DNA of 64,000 bases from Bacteroidaceae bacterium (GTDB lineage: Bacteria; Bacteroidota; Bacteroidia; Bacteroidales; Muribaculaceae): NCBI GenBank assembly GCA_021768245.1, contig JAETNO010000002.1, positions 1 through 64,000 on the forward strand. The letters run 5' to 3'. The translations under genes and the position numbers were made by a program. Positions 53,109 through 61,813 of the stretch are shown here, piece by piece (positions within the stretch are counted from its first letter, which is position 1; every line of letters begins with the position of its first letter). The notes beneath the pieces were generated by a model that was not told the DNA's origin, searched no databases, and saw nothing but the letters and a program-made list of their open reading frames with translations.

Positions 53109-55511
53109 CTATCTTATCATCCATTTGGCGGCGTTCTTGCCTTGACGGATTATGTAGATTCCTTTGGATATCGATGACGAAGCCTCGCTGACGGAATTGA
53201 ACTCTCCGAGACATCTTCCCCGGAGGTCAAATACGGTCACCGGCTTTGACGGATTTATATTTGAGGTGTCAGGGTCGATGGTGATGTCAGATATTCCGCT
53301 TGTTGTGAGGATGGACTGTATTCTGAGCGAGGTGCATGACGGCATGGTGAGCTTCAGGACATCGCCGTCGTATGTGGTCCGGTGAGTGGTATTCCCCTCC
53401 GTCGTCTCTACTGACCATCCGCTTATTTTCAACCCGGTGTCAGACGGTTTGCCGCTTATAGTGAGTTCGCGGCCTTCGAAAAATTTGCCGTTGAAATCGC
53501 GATGCCGTAAGCTGATTCCGTTGATTTCGATTTCCACATCGTCGCTACGGTCGGCATCTACGGTTAAATCACGGGGCTTGCCGAGGGAATAGAATTCGGC
53601 GATATGATTGTAGAAAAACGGGGTGCGTTTCTCCACCCATGTTCGCATTTTCCCCACTTCTTCGCTATGGTTTGGCCACCATTGGTTGAAAAGTTTCCTG
53701 TGGTGGGGATATTCTTCCCTGATTTTATCATACATGGGGTTGAGACATTCAAGGGTGCCTCTGCTGTTGAGGAAGTCACCCATATAGACAGCGCAGCGGT
53801 CTATGAACATGTCGCGGAATTCCCGGGTTTCCATCAGGCGACGGAACAGCCGTGTATGCTCCTCTTTGTTGGCCCATGCATGGCCCGGGTCAAAACTGTT
53901 GTCGTGAAGCCATGTCAGTGATTTGTAGTCATAAGGGGCATTGTAGAGTCCGAGGCCGAAATCGGTGTCTTTTGCAATCCATCGCCATCTTCCACCCTCT
54001 GCCCTCGGTCGCCAGCAAACGATGTTGTTGCCGGGAAAGTCTTTGTTGTCATAGAAGAGGTTCATTATCATGAGGTTGGCGAACTCTCCGCAGTCCATCA
54101 GGGCGTTGAAGCCGTCAAAACTCTGGCCGGTCTTGCTGTAGAAGTCCCTGAAGGCATTGAAATTATCCCATGAGCCTTCTTTGAGTTCCCACCAGTTCTC
54201 AATCAGGTCTATATCCTCTTCTCCATTATAGAATGTATAGATGTGGTCTTCATTTGTTCTCGAACGGATATTGAGGATGCCTTTGTATTCGCCGTTTATA
54301 TAGAATGCTGCCGGGAGCCACGGTTGCCAGTCGAGGTCGGCGTTAGTGCCCATTACGCGCTGTATCAAGGCGTCACGGAAGTAGGTGTAGTCGAAGTCAT
54401 TGCCTGAATTTCTTAGCTCGATTGATTTCCAGTCGTCGAGTCCCGGAGCCTGGTCGGGGAAGAATTCATGTTTAAGGCGTTTCTCTCCGAATCGCTTGTT
54501 GGCATATACCACGAGCGATTTTAAGGCGGCGTCGCGGGATGCTCCGCCTTTCACCCTCGTCTCACACAGCTGGTTTATCACACTGTTTTCTCCCTCTCCC
54601 ATGAACAGCTCGACGTTCACGGGGCGACGCCAGTCTTGCTTGTAGTTGGGGTTTGGCTCCTGGGGGCTTCCATGGTATATCCCTAATTTGCTGTCGTAGA
54701 AATATCTGCTGTCAGTTATCATGGACACTATCGGGATTGTAACCCTGTGGTCGGGGAATATATAGCTATGGGATGTGGAGCGCGGTGACAGATAGCCGTC
54801 GGCGAATACTTTCGCCCGCAGGACCGTAGTGCGGACTATTGAGAGCTGTGCGGTGTAGAGCCTGCTGGTGCGTGTGGGCTCTGTCCCGTCTGTGGTATAT
54901 CTTATTTCCGCTCCTGACGGTGCCGAGTCGGGGAGCTTGAGGCTCACTTGCACCACGTATTGGTTGCCGCCTACGCGTCCGCTTTCTGAAAACAGGGGCG
55001 CCTCGAGGATGTCCTTGCAGAGTTTGCCGCAATTGGTTGTCCCCGGGGTCGGGGTCTCCTGATAGCCCCAGGTGTCACTGCCGGAGTTGATTCTTCCATA
55101 GGCGATGTTTGGTGCAGGTTGCTTTTTCAGCCCTTCGACTTTGTCGATTATGGCCGAGCCCTTAAAAAGGTAGACAGATGCGCCTTTGCCTGAATCGAGC
55201 CTGAAATCCGTATGGCGGCCCTTTGAGCTTTTGTCGCAATATATTATAATGTAGCTTTTGGCTTTTAGGGTCAGGTTAGGCAGTCTGTATGCTTTGTCCG
55301 AATTGTTTTTGTCGCTGATGCCGTAGCCGGAAAGATTGACATCGCTTTCTCCGTCATTATAAAGTTCTACCCATGAGTCGGGAAACTCGTTGAGGTCGTC
55401 CATGATGCAGTCGATGTTGGATTGCATCAGCTCATTGATTTTGACTTCGGCAAAACTGTCCGGCTGTGTCGCAATGGACAATATGGCGGTGAGGAGGATT
55501 GATTTTTTCAT
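53109..55511 (-). CDS. secreted CotH-like kinase with lamin-tail and type IX-like tail
   Basis: An 800-aa exported protein with a signal peptide (cleaved near SFA). Domains in order: lamin-tail-like about 22-145 (VKINELMQSNIDCIMDD, then DSWVELYNDG); chitobiase-C-like about 190-250 (GAEIRYTTDGTEPTRTSRLY); CotH-type kinase about 260-630 (ETRVKGGASRDAALKS, then WIAKDTDFGLGLY); beta domain; and a C-terminal tail of type IX secretion type (FDLRGRCLGEF, then GIYIIRQGKNAAKWMI). CotH proteins phosphorylate proteins in other groups; here that is inference. It overlaps the SpoU stop by 4 nt. Confidence 0.83.
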   Translation of the reverse strand: MKKSILLTAILSIATQPDSFAEVKINELMQSNIDCIMDDLNEFPDSWVELYNDGESDVNLSGYGISDKNNSDKAYRLPNLTLKAKSYIIIYCDKSSKGRHTDFRLDSGKGASVYLFKGSAIIDKVEGLKKQPAPNIAYGRINSGSDTWGYQETPTPGTTNCGKLCKDILEAPLFSESGRVGGNQYVVQVSLKLPDSAPSGAEIRYTTDGTEPTRTSRLYTAQLSIVRTTVLRAKVFADGYLSPRSTSHSYIFPDHRVTIPIVSMITDSRYFYDSKLGIYHGSPQEPNPNYKQDWRRPVNVELFMGEGENSVINQLCETRVKGGASRDAALKSLVVYANKRFGEKRLKHEFFPDQAPGLDDWKSIELRNSGNDFDYTYFRDALIQRVMGTNADLDWQPWLPAAFYINGEYKGILNIRSRTNEDHIYTFYNGEEDIDLIENWWELKEGSWDNFNAFRDFYSKTGQSFDGFNALMDCGEFANLMIMNLFYDNKDFPGNNIVCWRPRAEGGRWRWIAKDTDFGLGLYNAPYDYKSLTWLHDNSFDPGHAWANKEEHTRLFRRLMETREFRDMFIDRCAVYMGDFLNSRGTLECLNPMYDKIREEYPHHRKLFNQWWPNHSEEVGKMRTWVEKRTPFFYNHIAEFYSLGKPRDLTVDADRSDDVEIEINGISLRHRDFNGKFFEGRELTISGKPSDTGLKISGWSVETTEGNTTHRTTYDGDVLKLTMPSCTSLRIQSILTTSGISDITIDPDTSNINPSKPVTVFDLRGRCLGEFNSVSEASSSISKGIYIIRQGKNAAKWMIR

Positions 55512-56053
55512 GGTTTATTACTCCTTAATGAGAGGTTTTCGAAAAAGTGCCAGATAGCTATTCCGCCTGAGACTGACACGTTAAGGGAATGTTTCGTCCC
55601 GTGTTGCGGTATTTCAAGGCAGATGTCGCATTGGTTCACGATGCCTTGGTCTACGCCATCTACTTCGTGTCCGAGGATTAAGGCGTATCTTCTTCCGGGT
55701 TGTGGAAGAAATTCCTGTAGCTCAATGCTGCCTTTGACTTGTTCGAGGCAGCATATGGTATAACCGTCACGCTGCAGCTCCTCGATACATTCTTCTGTTG
55801 TGGGGTGGTAAGTCCAGTTGACTGAATCTTCTGCCCCAAGGGCTGTCTTATGGATTTCCGGTGATGGCGGGCATTTACTGATGCCGCATAATGCAAGCCT
55901 TTCAACGGCGAAGGCGTCGCAAGTGCGGAATATCGCGCCTATATTGTTAAGGCTCCTTACATTGTCGAGTACAACCGTGAGCGACATCTTAGGTTGCCGC
56001 TTGAAGTGTTCTATGTCTGTGCGGTTCAGGTCGCGGATGCTCTTTTTTTCCAT
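55508..56053 (-). CDS. SpoU/TrmH-family RNA methyltransferase
   Basis: A 181-aa SPOUT enzyme that 2'-O-methylates tRNA or rRNA. SPOUT motifs are visible: LDNVRSLNNIGAIFRTCDAF (motif 1), ALILGHEVDGVDQGI (motif 2) and IPQHGTKHSLNVSVSGGIAI (motif 3). Target unknown. A TAACTTTG box at 56092-56099 precedes it by 38 nt. It is translationally coupled to the CotH gene downstream. Confidence 0.9.
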   Translation of the reverse strand: MEKKSIRDLNRTDIEHFKRQPKMSLTVVLDNVRSLNNIGAIFRTCDAFAVERLALCGISKCPPSPEIHKTALGAEDSVNWTYHPTTEECIEELQRDGYTICCLEQVKGSIELQEFLPQPGRRYALILGHEVDGVDQGIVNQCDICLEIPQHGTKHSLNVSVSGGIAIWHFFENLSLRSNKP

Positions 56054-56091
56054 TGTTGTTGTCAGAGTTGTTTGTGGAAATACGCAATAAG

Positions 56092-56099
56092 CAAAGTTA
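56092..56099 (-). promoter_or_regulatory. -7 box of the SpoU-CotH pair
   Basis: The minus strand reads TAACTTTG, an exact consensus match, 38 nt before ATG 56053. Confidence 0.6.
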
Positions 56100-56205
56100 A
56101 GGATTATTTTGTGAATTCATGCGTTTGTGCCCTGTTTTTTGCTGTGCTGCTATCGTGTGGGTAAGTGTCTTGTAATTGAAAGGCCGGTTTGGGTTTATTA
56201 TAACA

Positions 56206-56244
56206 ACAGTCGGTAAACAAAGTCCGACTTTGTTTACCGACTGT
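56206..56244 (-). terminator. terminator of the rplU-rpmA operon
   Basis: Eighteen-bp perfect arms (56206-56223 and 56227-56244) with a 3-nt loop. It lies 49 nt after the rpmA stop. The minus-strand flank is TTGTTATAATAAA, so the T-tract is short. Confidence 0.8.
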
Positions 56245-56293
56245 AGGTTTAGTGTTTCTTCGCGGAGTCCTTCTCGCGTCAGGGTTCGGAATA

Positions 56294-56554
56294 TTATGCT
56301 TCCGCAGGCTTGACGTTGATGAACTTGCGGCCTTCTTTGCCTTGTGTGAAGACAACTACACCATCAATGAGAGCGAAAAGAGTGTGGTCCTTGCCCATGC
56401 CAACGTTGAGGCCCGGGTGGTGTACGGTGCCACGCTGACGTTTGATGATGTTACCGGCTTTGCAGTGCTGACCACCGAAAATCTTTACTCCGAGTCGTTT
56501 GCTTTCTGACTCACGGCCGTTCTTAGAACTACCGACACCTTTTTTATGTGCCAT
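56294..56554 (-). CDS. rpmA: ribosomal protein L27
   Basis: An 86-aa protein of the large subunit near the peptidyl-transferase centre. Starts MAHKKGVGSSKNGRESESKR and has GNIIKRQRGTVHHPGLNVG. No N-terminal Firmicutes-type cleavable extension. It follows rplU by 21 nt. Confidence 0.97.
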   Translation of the reverse strand: MAHKKGVGSSKNGRESESKRLGVKIFGGQHCKAGNIIKRQRGTVHHPGLNVGMGKDHTLFALIDGVVVFTQGKEGRKFINVKPAEA

Positions 56555-56575
56555 TTCTTTTTAGATTTTAAGGGG

Positions 56576-56896
56576 TTAAGCTACAACTTCTTTAATTAAC
56601 ACTTTGGTGAAATACTGACGGTGGCCGTTTTTGCGACGATAGCCTTTGCGGCGTTTCTTCTTGAAAACGATTACCTTGTCACCTTTTACGAGGGGGGTAA
56701 GAACCTCGCATACAACCTTTGCGCCTTCCACGGTGGGAGCGCCAATTTTAACTGTGTCATCGGCCTGAGCGAGGAGCACACGGTCAAATTCGACCTTGTC
56801 ACCTTCTTTTACTGCTTCGCCGAGATAGTGAACATACAAGAACTTGTCAGCTTCTGCTTTGAACTGCTGTCCTTGGATTTCTACGATAGCGTACAT
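56576..56896 (-). CDS. rplU: ribosomal protein L21
   Basis: A 106-aa 23S-binding protein of the large subunit. Diagnostic: MYAIVEIQGQQFKAEADKFL at the N-terminus and KRRKGYRRKNGHRQYFTKVL near the end. It is the first gene of rplU-rpmA. A promoter at 56995-57028 leaves a leader of about 90 nt, long enough for a regulatory RNA structure; none recognised. Confidence 0.97.
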   Translation of the reverse strand: MYAIVEIQGQQFKAEADKFLYVHYLGEAVKEGDKVEFDRVLLAQADDTVKIGAPTVEGAKVVCEVLTPLVKGDKVIVFKKKRRKGYRRKNGHRQYFTKVLIKEVVA

Positions 56897-56994
56897 CTGT
56901 TATTAATTGGATTACAGGTTATTCCGGCGGGCGAGCTTAATGGTTATGGCCATCTGTCGCTGCTTAGTTGGGCCCGTTGCGGCTAAATCAGCTG

Positions 56995-57028
56995 CAAAGT
57001 TACAAATTTTTCTTGAATAACAATCAAA
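56995..57028 (-). promoter_or_regulatory. promoter of rplU-rpmA
   Basis: The minus strand has TAACTTTG (56995-57002) with TTTG about 22 bp upstream (57025-57028). The rest of 57029-57220 shows no gene and no clear structure. Confidence 0.6.
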
Positions 57029-57220
57029 AACTGCATGATAATTCATCCTGCTTTGTGATTGTTTTGCCGGCGTGCCGCCTGAACACAGGTCTTTTACTAA
57101 GCGCCGCCTTATCCCACATTATCTTGAGATAGGATTTATAGCCGTCAAGGGTTGCACGCTGCAAAATATCCGCTGTCCCCAAAAGCGGCGCTGTTCCGTT
57201 TGTGTTCCGGTTGTTTTGAA

Positions 57221-57255
57221 AAAATGGCCGTGACTTTTTGAGTCACAGCCATTTT
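57221..57255 (-). terminator. terminator of tRNA-Pro
   Basis: Arms AAAATGGCCGTGACT and AGTCACAGCCATTTT with one mismatch and a 5-nt loop. On the minus strand it is followed by TTTTTT. It lies 12 nt after the tRNA 3' end. Confidence 0.8.
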
Positions 57256-57267
57256 GCTTTTGTTTTG

Positions 57268-57341
57268 TCGGGGTGACTAGACTCGAACTAGCGACCTCAC
57301 GCCCCCCAGACGCGTACTCTAACCAACTGAGCTACACCCCG
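57268..57341 (-). tRNA. tRNA-Pro (anticodon GGG)
   Basis: The full cloverleaf is traceable. Acceptor CGGGGTG/CACCCCG with discriminator A. D-arm GCTC...GAG. Anticodon loop CTGGGGG with GGG, flanked by a stem CGCGT/GCGTG with two G-U pairs. T arm with TTCGAGTC. CCA not encoded. It reads CCC and CCU. Confidence 0.95.
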
Positions 57342-57361
57342 ATTGTTTTTCAAAAGCGATG

Positions 57362-57393
57362 CAAAGGTAGGTACTTTTCGGTTAGCCTCCAAA
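57362..57393 (-). promoter_or_regulatory. promoter of tRNA-Pro
   Basis: The minus strand has TTTG (57390-57393), 20 bp, then TACCTTTG (57362-57369), the best consensus promoter in the window. It lies 20 nt before the tRNA. Confidence 0.8.
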
Positions 57394-57470
57394 TTTTTCT
57401 TTAAAATTCTTTTAAAATTAACGGAGCTTAACAATGCATGCGTATTTGGATGCCTAAACGTTAAAAATAT

Positions 57471-58577
57471 TTACGCTTCGACTCTCCGTCGGCCTTTCTT
57501 TTCATGGGGACTAATGAAATATTCGTCATAGTATGCAAGGAGGAGGGTGGTGAGAGGGATGGCTATGATTAGCCCTATGAGGCCGAGCAGTGTCCCCCAC
57601 ACGGAGAGCGACAGAAATATCAGCGCCGGGTTCATGCTCATGGCTTTGCCGATGATTTTAGGAGTAAGGATAAAGTCCTGTATAGCCTGCACGATACAAT
57701 AGACCGCCACCATCTCCCAGAATAGGGTCCAGAACCCCGTCCCTCCGCTCACCGAGACGATTATACATAATAAGGTGGCGGGCACAAGCGAGATTAGCTG
57801 GAGGTAGGGAACCATGTTGAGAAGGCCTATGAACATGCCAAGAACTACGGCCATCGGCAGTCCGATGATAAGGAAACCTATGCTGAAGAGTACCCCCACG
57901 ATAAAGGCGACCAATGCCTGACCACGGAAATAATGGTTCATTGACACTTTTACATCGTGGGCAATCTTGAAAACGATACGACGGTATTTCGGCATCACCA
58001 TCCTTCGGAAGCCGCGTGAGATTTTCTCATAGTCAATCATGATGAAGACAACGTAGAGAAAAACGATAACCCAGCTGAACAGACTCATGATTAGGGCTAT
58101 GGAGCCGGTTATGACATGCCACGAGGCCGAAAATCCTTCTTCAATCATCCTCATCCATTCCTCATGGGAGAGTTTGTTGGCAATTGATTGAAAGTTGACA
58201 TACTTTCGGATGAAATCATGAAATTCAGCGGGTATAAACGGAATATTTTTGTCGGAAGTGGCATAGGCCTTCATCATCGATGCCATCTGTGTCGATTCCT
58301 CTATTATCATGGGGATGAAGACATAGCAAAGCGCCACGAAAAAAAATGTCATTTCAAACAATGTGACAAAGGTGGCTATGACCCTTCCTTTCAGGTTGAG
58401 GAGCTGGCGGTTGAACTGCACGAAAGGCTCGAAGAGATAGGCTATAAGGCATCCCACGCAAAAGGGGAGCAGGACGCCTTTAAGTGTGTTCACGAGACAT
58501 ATCGCACCGACGAACAGCACACAGTTGATTACAAGTCTCACTGTGCGGTCGAGGTCATATCGTTGACGGACAATCAT
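57471..58577 (-). CDS. AI-2E family transporter (PerM-like)
   Basis: A 368-aa membrane protein with about seven or eight helices and the family-typical cytoplasmic/periplasmic middle domain. The N-terminal LKGVLLPFCVGCLIAYLFEP and C-terminal LIAIPLTTLLLAYYDEYF are typical. The substrate is unknown; some members are Na+/H+ antiporters. Lies divergent from the MFS gene. Confidence 0.88.
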   Translation of the reverse strand: MIVRQRYDLDRTVRLVINCVLFVGAICLVNTLKGVLLPFCVGCLIAYLFEPFVQFNRQLLNLKGRVIATFVTLFEMTFFFVALCYVFIPMIIEESTQMASMMKAYATSDKNIPFIPAEFHDFIRKYVNFQSIANKLSHEEWMRMIEEGFSASWHVITGSIALIMSLFSWVIVFLYVVFIMIDYEKISRGFRRMVMPKYRRIVFKIAHDVKVSMNHYFRGQALVAFIVGVLFSIGFLIIGLPMAVVLGMFIGLLNMVPYLQLISLVPATLLCIIVSVSGGTGFWTLFWEMVAVYCIVQAIQDFILTPKIIGKAMSMNPALIFLSLSVWGTLLGLIGLIIAIPLTTLLLAYYDEYFISPHEKKGRRRVEA

Positions 58578-58644
58578 ATTGTATCTGGCAATGTTATTTT
58601 GCCACGAAATTACGCATTTAATTCCACTTTTCCATTATTTTGCG

Positions 58645-58652
58645 TAATTTTG
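58645..58652 (+). promoter_or_regulatory. -7 box of the MFS transporter gene
   Basis: TAATTTTG lies 81 nt before ATG 58734. The leader contains a very short frame ATG-AGC-AAC-TCT-TAA at 58672-58686. Confidence 0.55.
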
Positions 58653-58733
58653 TCAACAAATACAAATAATAATGAGCAACTCTTAAATTTTGGATTATAC
58701 AGGTGAATTAAATTAACTACAAACAAAATATAA

Positions 58734-60182
58734 ATGGAAAAAGTAAATCAAAATTTCGTCCAGCCTGTCAGGCAGCTGTTGTCGGATAAAGCCTGGGCGC
58801 GGTGGACGGCATTGGCGCTTGTAGCGTCAATGATGCTGTTCGCCTACATGTTTGTCGACGTTATGTCGCCGCTTCAGTCGCTTGTCCAGACTCAGCGTGG
58901 CTGGTCGCCTGACGCTTTCGGATATTATGCCGGAGCCGAGTACATACTTAATGTGTTCGGTTTCCTTATCCTTGCGGGCATCATCCTTGATAAGATGGGC
59001 GTGCGTTTTACCGGCACTCTTTCCGCTTCGTTGATGGTGATAGGTGCTGTTGTAAAACTGTATGCCATCAGTGATATGTTTCAGGGTTCGGCTCTTGATT
59101 CATGGCTGAGTTCATGGTGGACGGTTATGCCCGGAAGTGCCAAGCTCGCCGCTTTAGGGTTCATGGTCTTCGGTTGCGGCTGTGAGATGGCCGGCATCAC
59201 TGTCTCAAAGACTCTCGCAAAATGGTTTGAAGGCAAGGAAATGGCTCTTGCCATGGGCCTTGAGATGGCGATTGCCCGTGTAGGCGTGTTTTTCATCTTC
59301 ACAATTTCGCCCCGTCTTGCCGATAGTGTCGTTCCCCCATCCGTTGTGGTGCCGGTTGCATTTTGTTCCGGTCTGCTGTGCATAGGCCTTCTCTGTTTTA
59401 TCGTTTTCACCTTTATGGATTTGAAGCTTGACAAACAGATGGGAGCGGCAAAGATTGCCGCCGAGACGGCTGACGATGAGGAATTCAAACTCTCTGATGT
59501 CGGTGCCATATTTTCGAGCAAGCTTTTCTGGATTATTGCAATGCTTTGTGTGCTCTATTACTCTGCGATTTTCCCCTTCCAGCGTTATGCCGCCAATATG
59601 CTTCAGTGTAATCTTGGCATTTCGGAGACTCAGGCTTCGGATATATTCCGCTGGTTCCCGATTGGTGCGGCTGTACTCACTCCATTTCTCGGATATTTCC
59701 TCGACAAGAAGGGTAAGGGCGCAAGTATGCTTATCCTCGGTGCGATTCTTATGATTGTATGTCACCTTACCTTTGCTTTTGTTGTGCCTGCGACAAAGAG
59801 TGCTGTAATCACATATTCTGCAATAGTGGTGCTTGGTGTCTCATTCTCCCTGGTTCCTGCCGCTCTTTGGCCTTCCGTTCCCAAGATTATGGACAAGCGA
59901 TTCCTTGGAAGCGCATATTCATTGATTTTCTGGGTGCAGAACATCGGTCTTGCATTCGTGCCTATTATTATAGGTAAGGTAATCACCTGGTCAAATCCAG
60001 GAGTCAACGATCCCTTGCAGTATAATTACACGGTTCCTATGTGCTGTTTCGCTGCTCTCGGCGTAATGGCCCTGATATTCGGCGTGATACTTAAATCAAT
60101 GAATTCGATTCATCATTATGGATTGGAAGACCCTAATATAAAGGAAGATTTTGAGGATGTACGTCTCGATGGCGAGGCTTAA
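58734..60182 (+). CDS. MFS transporter
   Basis: A 482-aa inner-membrane protein of 12 helices. MFADYMFVDVMSPLQ-like FAYMFVDVMSPLQSLVQTQR, then GMGLEMAIARVGVFF-like AMGLEMAIARVGVFFIFTIS. The middle loop DLKLDKQMGAAKIA separates two six-helix halves. C-terminus SIHHYGLEDPNIKEDFEDV is acidic. Substrate unknown; many Bacteroidales members of this type are annotated only as MFS. Confidence 0.87.
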   Translation: MEKVNQNFVQPVRQLLSDKAWARWTALALVASMMLFAYMFVDVMSPLQSLVQTQRGWSPDAFGYYAGAEYILNVFGFLILAGIILDKMGVRFTGTLSASLMVIGAVVKLYAISDMFQGSALDSWLSSWWTVMPGSAKLAALGFMVFGCGCEMAGITVSKTLAKWFEGKEMALAMGLEMAIARVGVFFIFTISPRLADSVVPPSVVVPVAFCSGLLCIGLLCFIVFTFMDLKLDKQMGAAKIAAETADDEEFKLSDVGAIFSSKLFWIIAMLCVLYYSAIFPFQRYAANMLQCNLGISETQASDIFRWFPIGAAVLTPFLGYFLDKKGKGASMLILGAILMIVCHLTFAFVVPATKSAVITYSAIVVLGVSFSLVPAALWPSVPKIMDKRFLGSAYSLIFWVQNIGLAFVPIIIGKVITWSNPGVNDPLQYNYTVPMCCFAALGVMALIFGVILKSMNSIHHYGLEDPNIKEDFEDVRLDGEA

Positions 60183-60226
60183 ATCAGGCTGTCCTTTTAG
60201 CCGTGAATTCGGCTGAAATACAATAT

Positions 60227-60274
60227 AAATTGTGCCCCGAAAGTATTTATGTTCTACTTTTGGGGCACAAATTT
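60227..60274. terminator. bidirectional terminator between MFS and rodA
   Basis: Arms of about 19 bp (core TTGTGCCCCGAAAGTA with its complement, one wobble and one bulge) around a 9-nt loop, with A/T-rich flanks. It lies between convergent genes ending at 60182 and 60328. Confidence 0.8.
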
Positions 60275-60327
60275 TATGTGTTCCTTTCAATGTATTCCTG
60301 TTAGGTATTACTGCTATGGAATTGCGT

Positions 60328-61788
60328 TTAGAATGAGCGTTCGCGCCTTGAGGCGTCTATACGCAGGAGAATGAAGAGCAGGAATGTGAAGCCCCACAGC
60401 GAGGATCCTCCATAACTGAAGAATGGGAGCGGTATGCCGATTACCGGGCATAGCCCGATTACCATTCCTATATTTATGGAGATATGGAATATGAGGTAAG
60501 AGGCGACGCAATAGGCATAGACACGTCCGAACACGGTCGGTTGGCGCTCGGCGATGCTTATGATGCGGAGTATGAGGATGAGGAAGAGAAGAATAACTCC
60601 CGCAGAGCCAATCAGGCCTTCTTCTTCGCCTACTGTGCAGAATATAAAGTCGGTGTGCTGTTCCGGCACATATTTAAGCTTGGTCTGCGTGCCGTTGAGG
60701 AACCCTTTCCCGAAAATGCCGCCGGAACCGATGGCTATCTTTGACTGGTTGACATTGTAGCCGGCTCCGCGAAGGTCTTCTTCCATACCGAGGGCCACTT
60801 TGATTCGCATTTGTTGGTGAGGCTGGAGTATGGAAGTGAAGGCATAGTTGACGGAAAAGAGAAAGACTATAGCTACGAGGGCTGTACCTGCGGTTATGAC
60901 AAGTTTTTTTGCTGGTGTCTTGAACATCAACACCACACAATAGGCCAGCGAAGCCATGATTACTGTCAGAAAGAATATCGTGCCAGGAACATTTACGCCA
61001 CACAATTCAAGGGCGGTCACAATTACGCCTGTGCCTGCGAACCATAGAAGGACATTGCGGGCGGCGATGAACTCCTTGCAATAAATAGCGAGCATGGCGA
61101 CTATGAGCACCATAATCATAATGAAGACGGCAGCTTGTCCGGCAGGAATCCCGAGAAGGAGAGTCCCTGTGAATTTAACCGCAACAACGAAAAATGTCAC
61201 GGCACATAGCGCTGCGAGAAGTACCAGCCCGCTCATACCTTCACGGTAGAGAACGAAGAAAAGCGACAGATATACGAGGGCGGAGCCTGTTTCCTTCTGA
61301 CCGAGAATAAGGATTACGGGGAGGAATATGATAAGCAGTGCAAGCATATAATTCATTTTCGATGCATTGAGCACGAAATTATAGCTTGAGAAGAGCTTTG
61401 CAAGGCATAAGGCAGTGGCAAATTTACCGAATTCAGCCGGTTGCAGGCTCATAGGGCCAATCACGAGCCATGAACGCGAGCCTTTTATGTCAGGAGCGAT
61501 GAATATGGTGATTAGCAGCAGCAGCAATACCCCTCCATATATCACATAGGCATAGTTTTCGTAGACCCTGACATCGATAAGAAGCAATACCAGTCCCAGT
61601 ATCAGTGACAGTCCTATCCATCTGAACTGCTTGCCTGAAAATTCAGTGAAACTAAGCATGTTCGCGTGGTCGAAGTCATAGCTTGCCGCATAGATGCTTA
61701 CCATCCCGGCCATGACGAGGATGAGATAGAGTATGACCGTGAACCAGTCGACATATTTCAGCGTGGAGCCGTTTTTTTCGTTATGCAC
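60328..61788 (-). CDS. rodA: RodA, SEDS peptidoglycan glycosyltransferase
   Basis: A 486-aa multi-helix inner-membrane polymerase that pairs with PBP2 for side-wall synthesis. It shows about ten or more helices. GSRSWLVIGPMSLQPAEFGK holds the SEDS signature, and the end FFSYGGSSLWGFTFLLFILL is conserved. It is longer than E. coli RodA (370 aa) because of extra central helices, common in this order. It is 25 nt after mrdA. Confidence 0.95.
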   Translation of the reverse strand: MHNEKNGSTLKYVDWFTVILYLILVMAGMVSIYAASYDFDHANMLSFTEFSGKQFRWIGLSLILGLVLLLIDVRVYENYAYVIYGGVLLLLLITIFIAPDIKGSRSWLVIGPMSLQPAEFGKFATALCLAKLFSSYNFVLNASKMNYMLALLIIFLPVILILGQKETGSALVYLSLFFVLYREGMSGLVLLAALCAVTFFVVAVKFTGTLLLGIPAGQAAVFIMIMVLIVAMLAIYCKEFIAARNVLLWFAGTGVIVTALELCGVNVPGTIFFLTVIMASLAYCVVLMFKTPAKKLVITAGTALVAIVFLFSVNYAFTSILQPHQQMRIKVALGMEEDLRGAGYNVNQSKIAIGSGGIFGKGFLNGTQTKLKYVPEQHTDFIFCTVGEEEGLIGSAGVILLFLILILRIISIAERQPTVFGRVYAYCVASYLIFHISINIGMVIGLCPVIGIPLPFFSYGGSSLWGFTFLLFILLRIDASRRERSF

Positions 61789-61813
61789 TTTTCTGTCAGC
61801 TTAATGAGTTGGA

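Noticed and set aside
56104..56355. 83-codon minus-strand frame downstream of rpmA
   Set aside because: It overlaps the 3' end of rpmA in another frame and crosses the terminator hairpin at 56206-56244. The composition is unlike a real protein.
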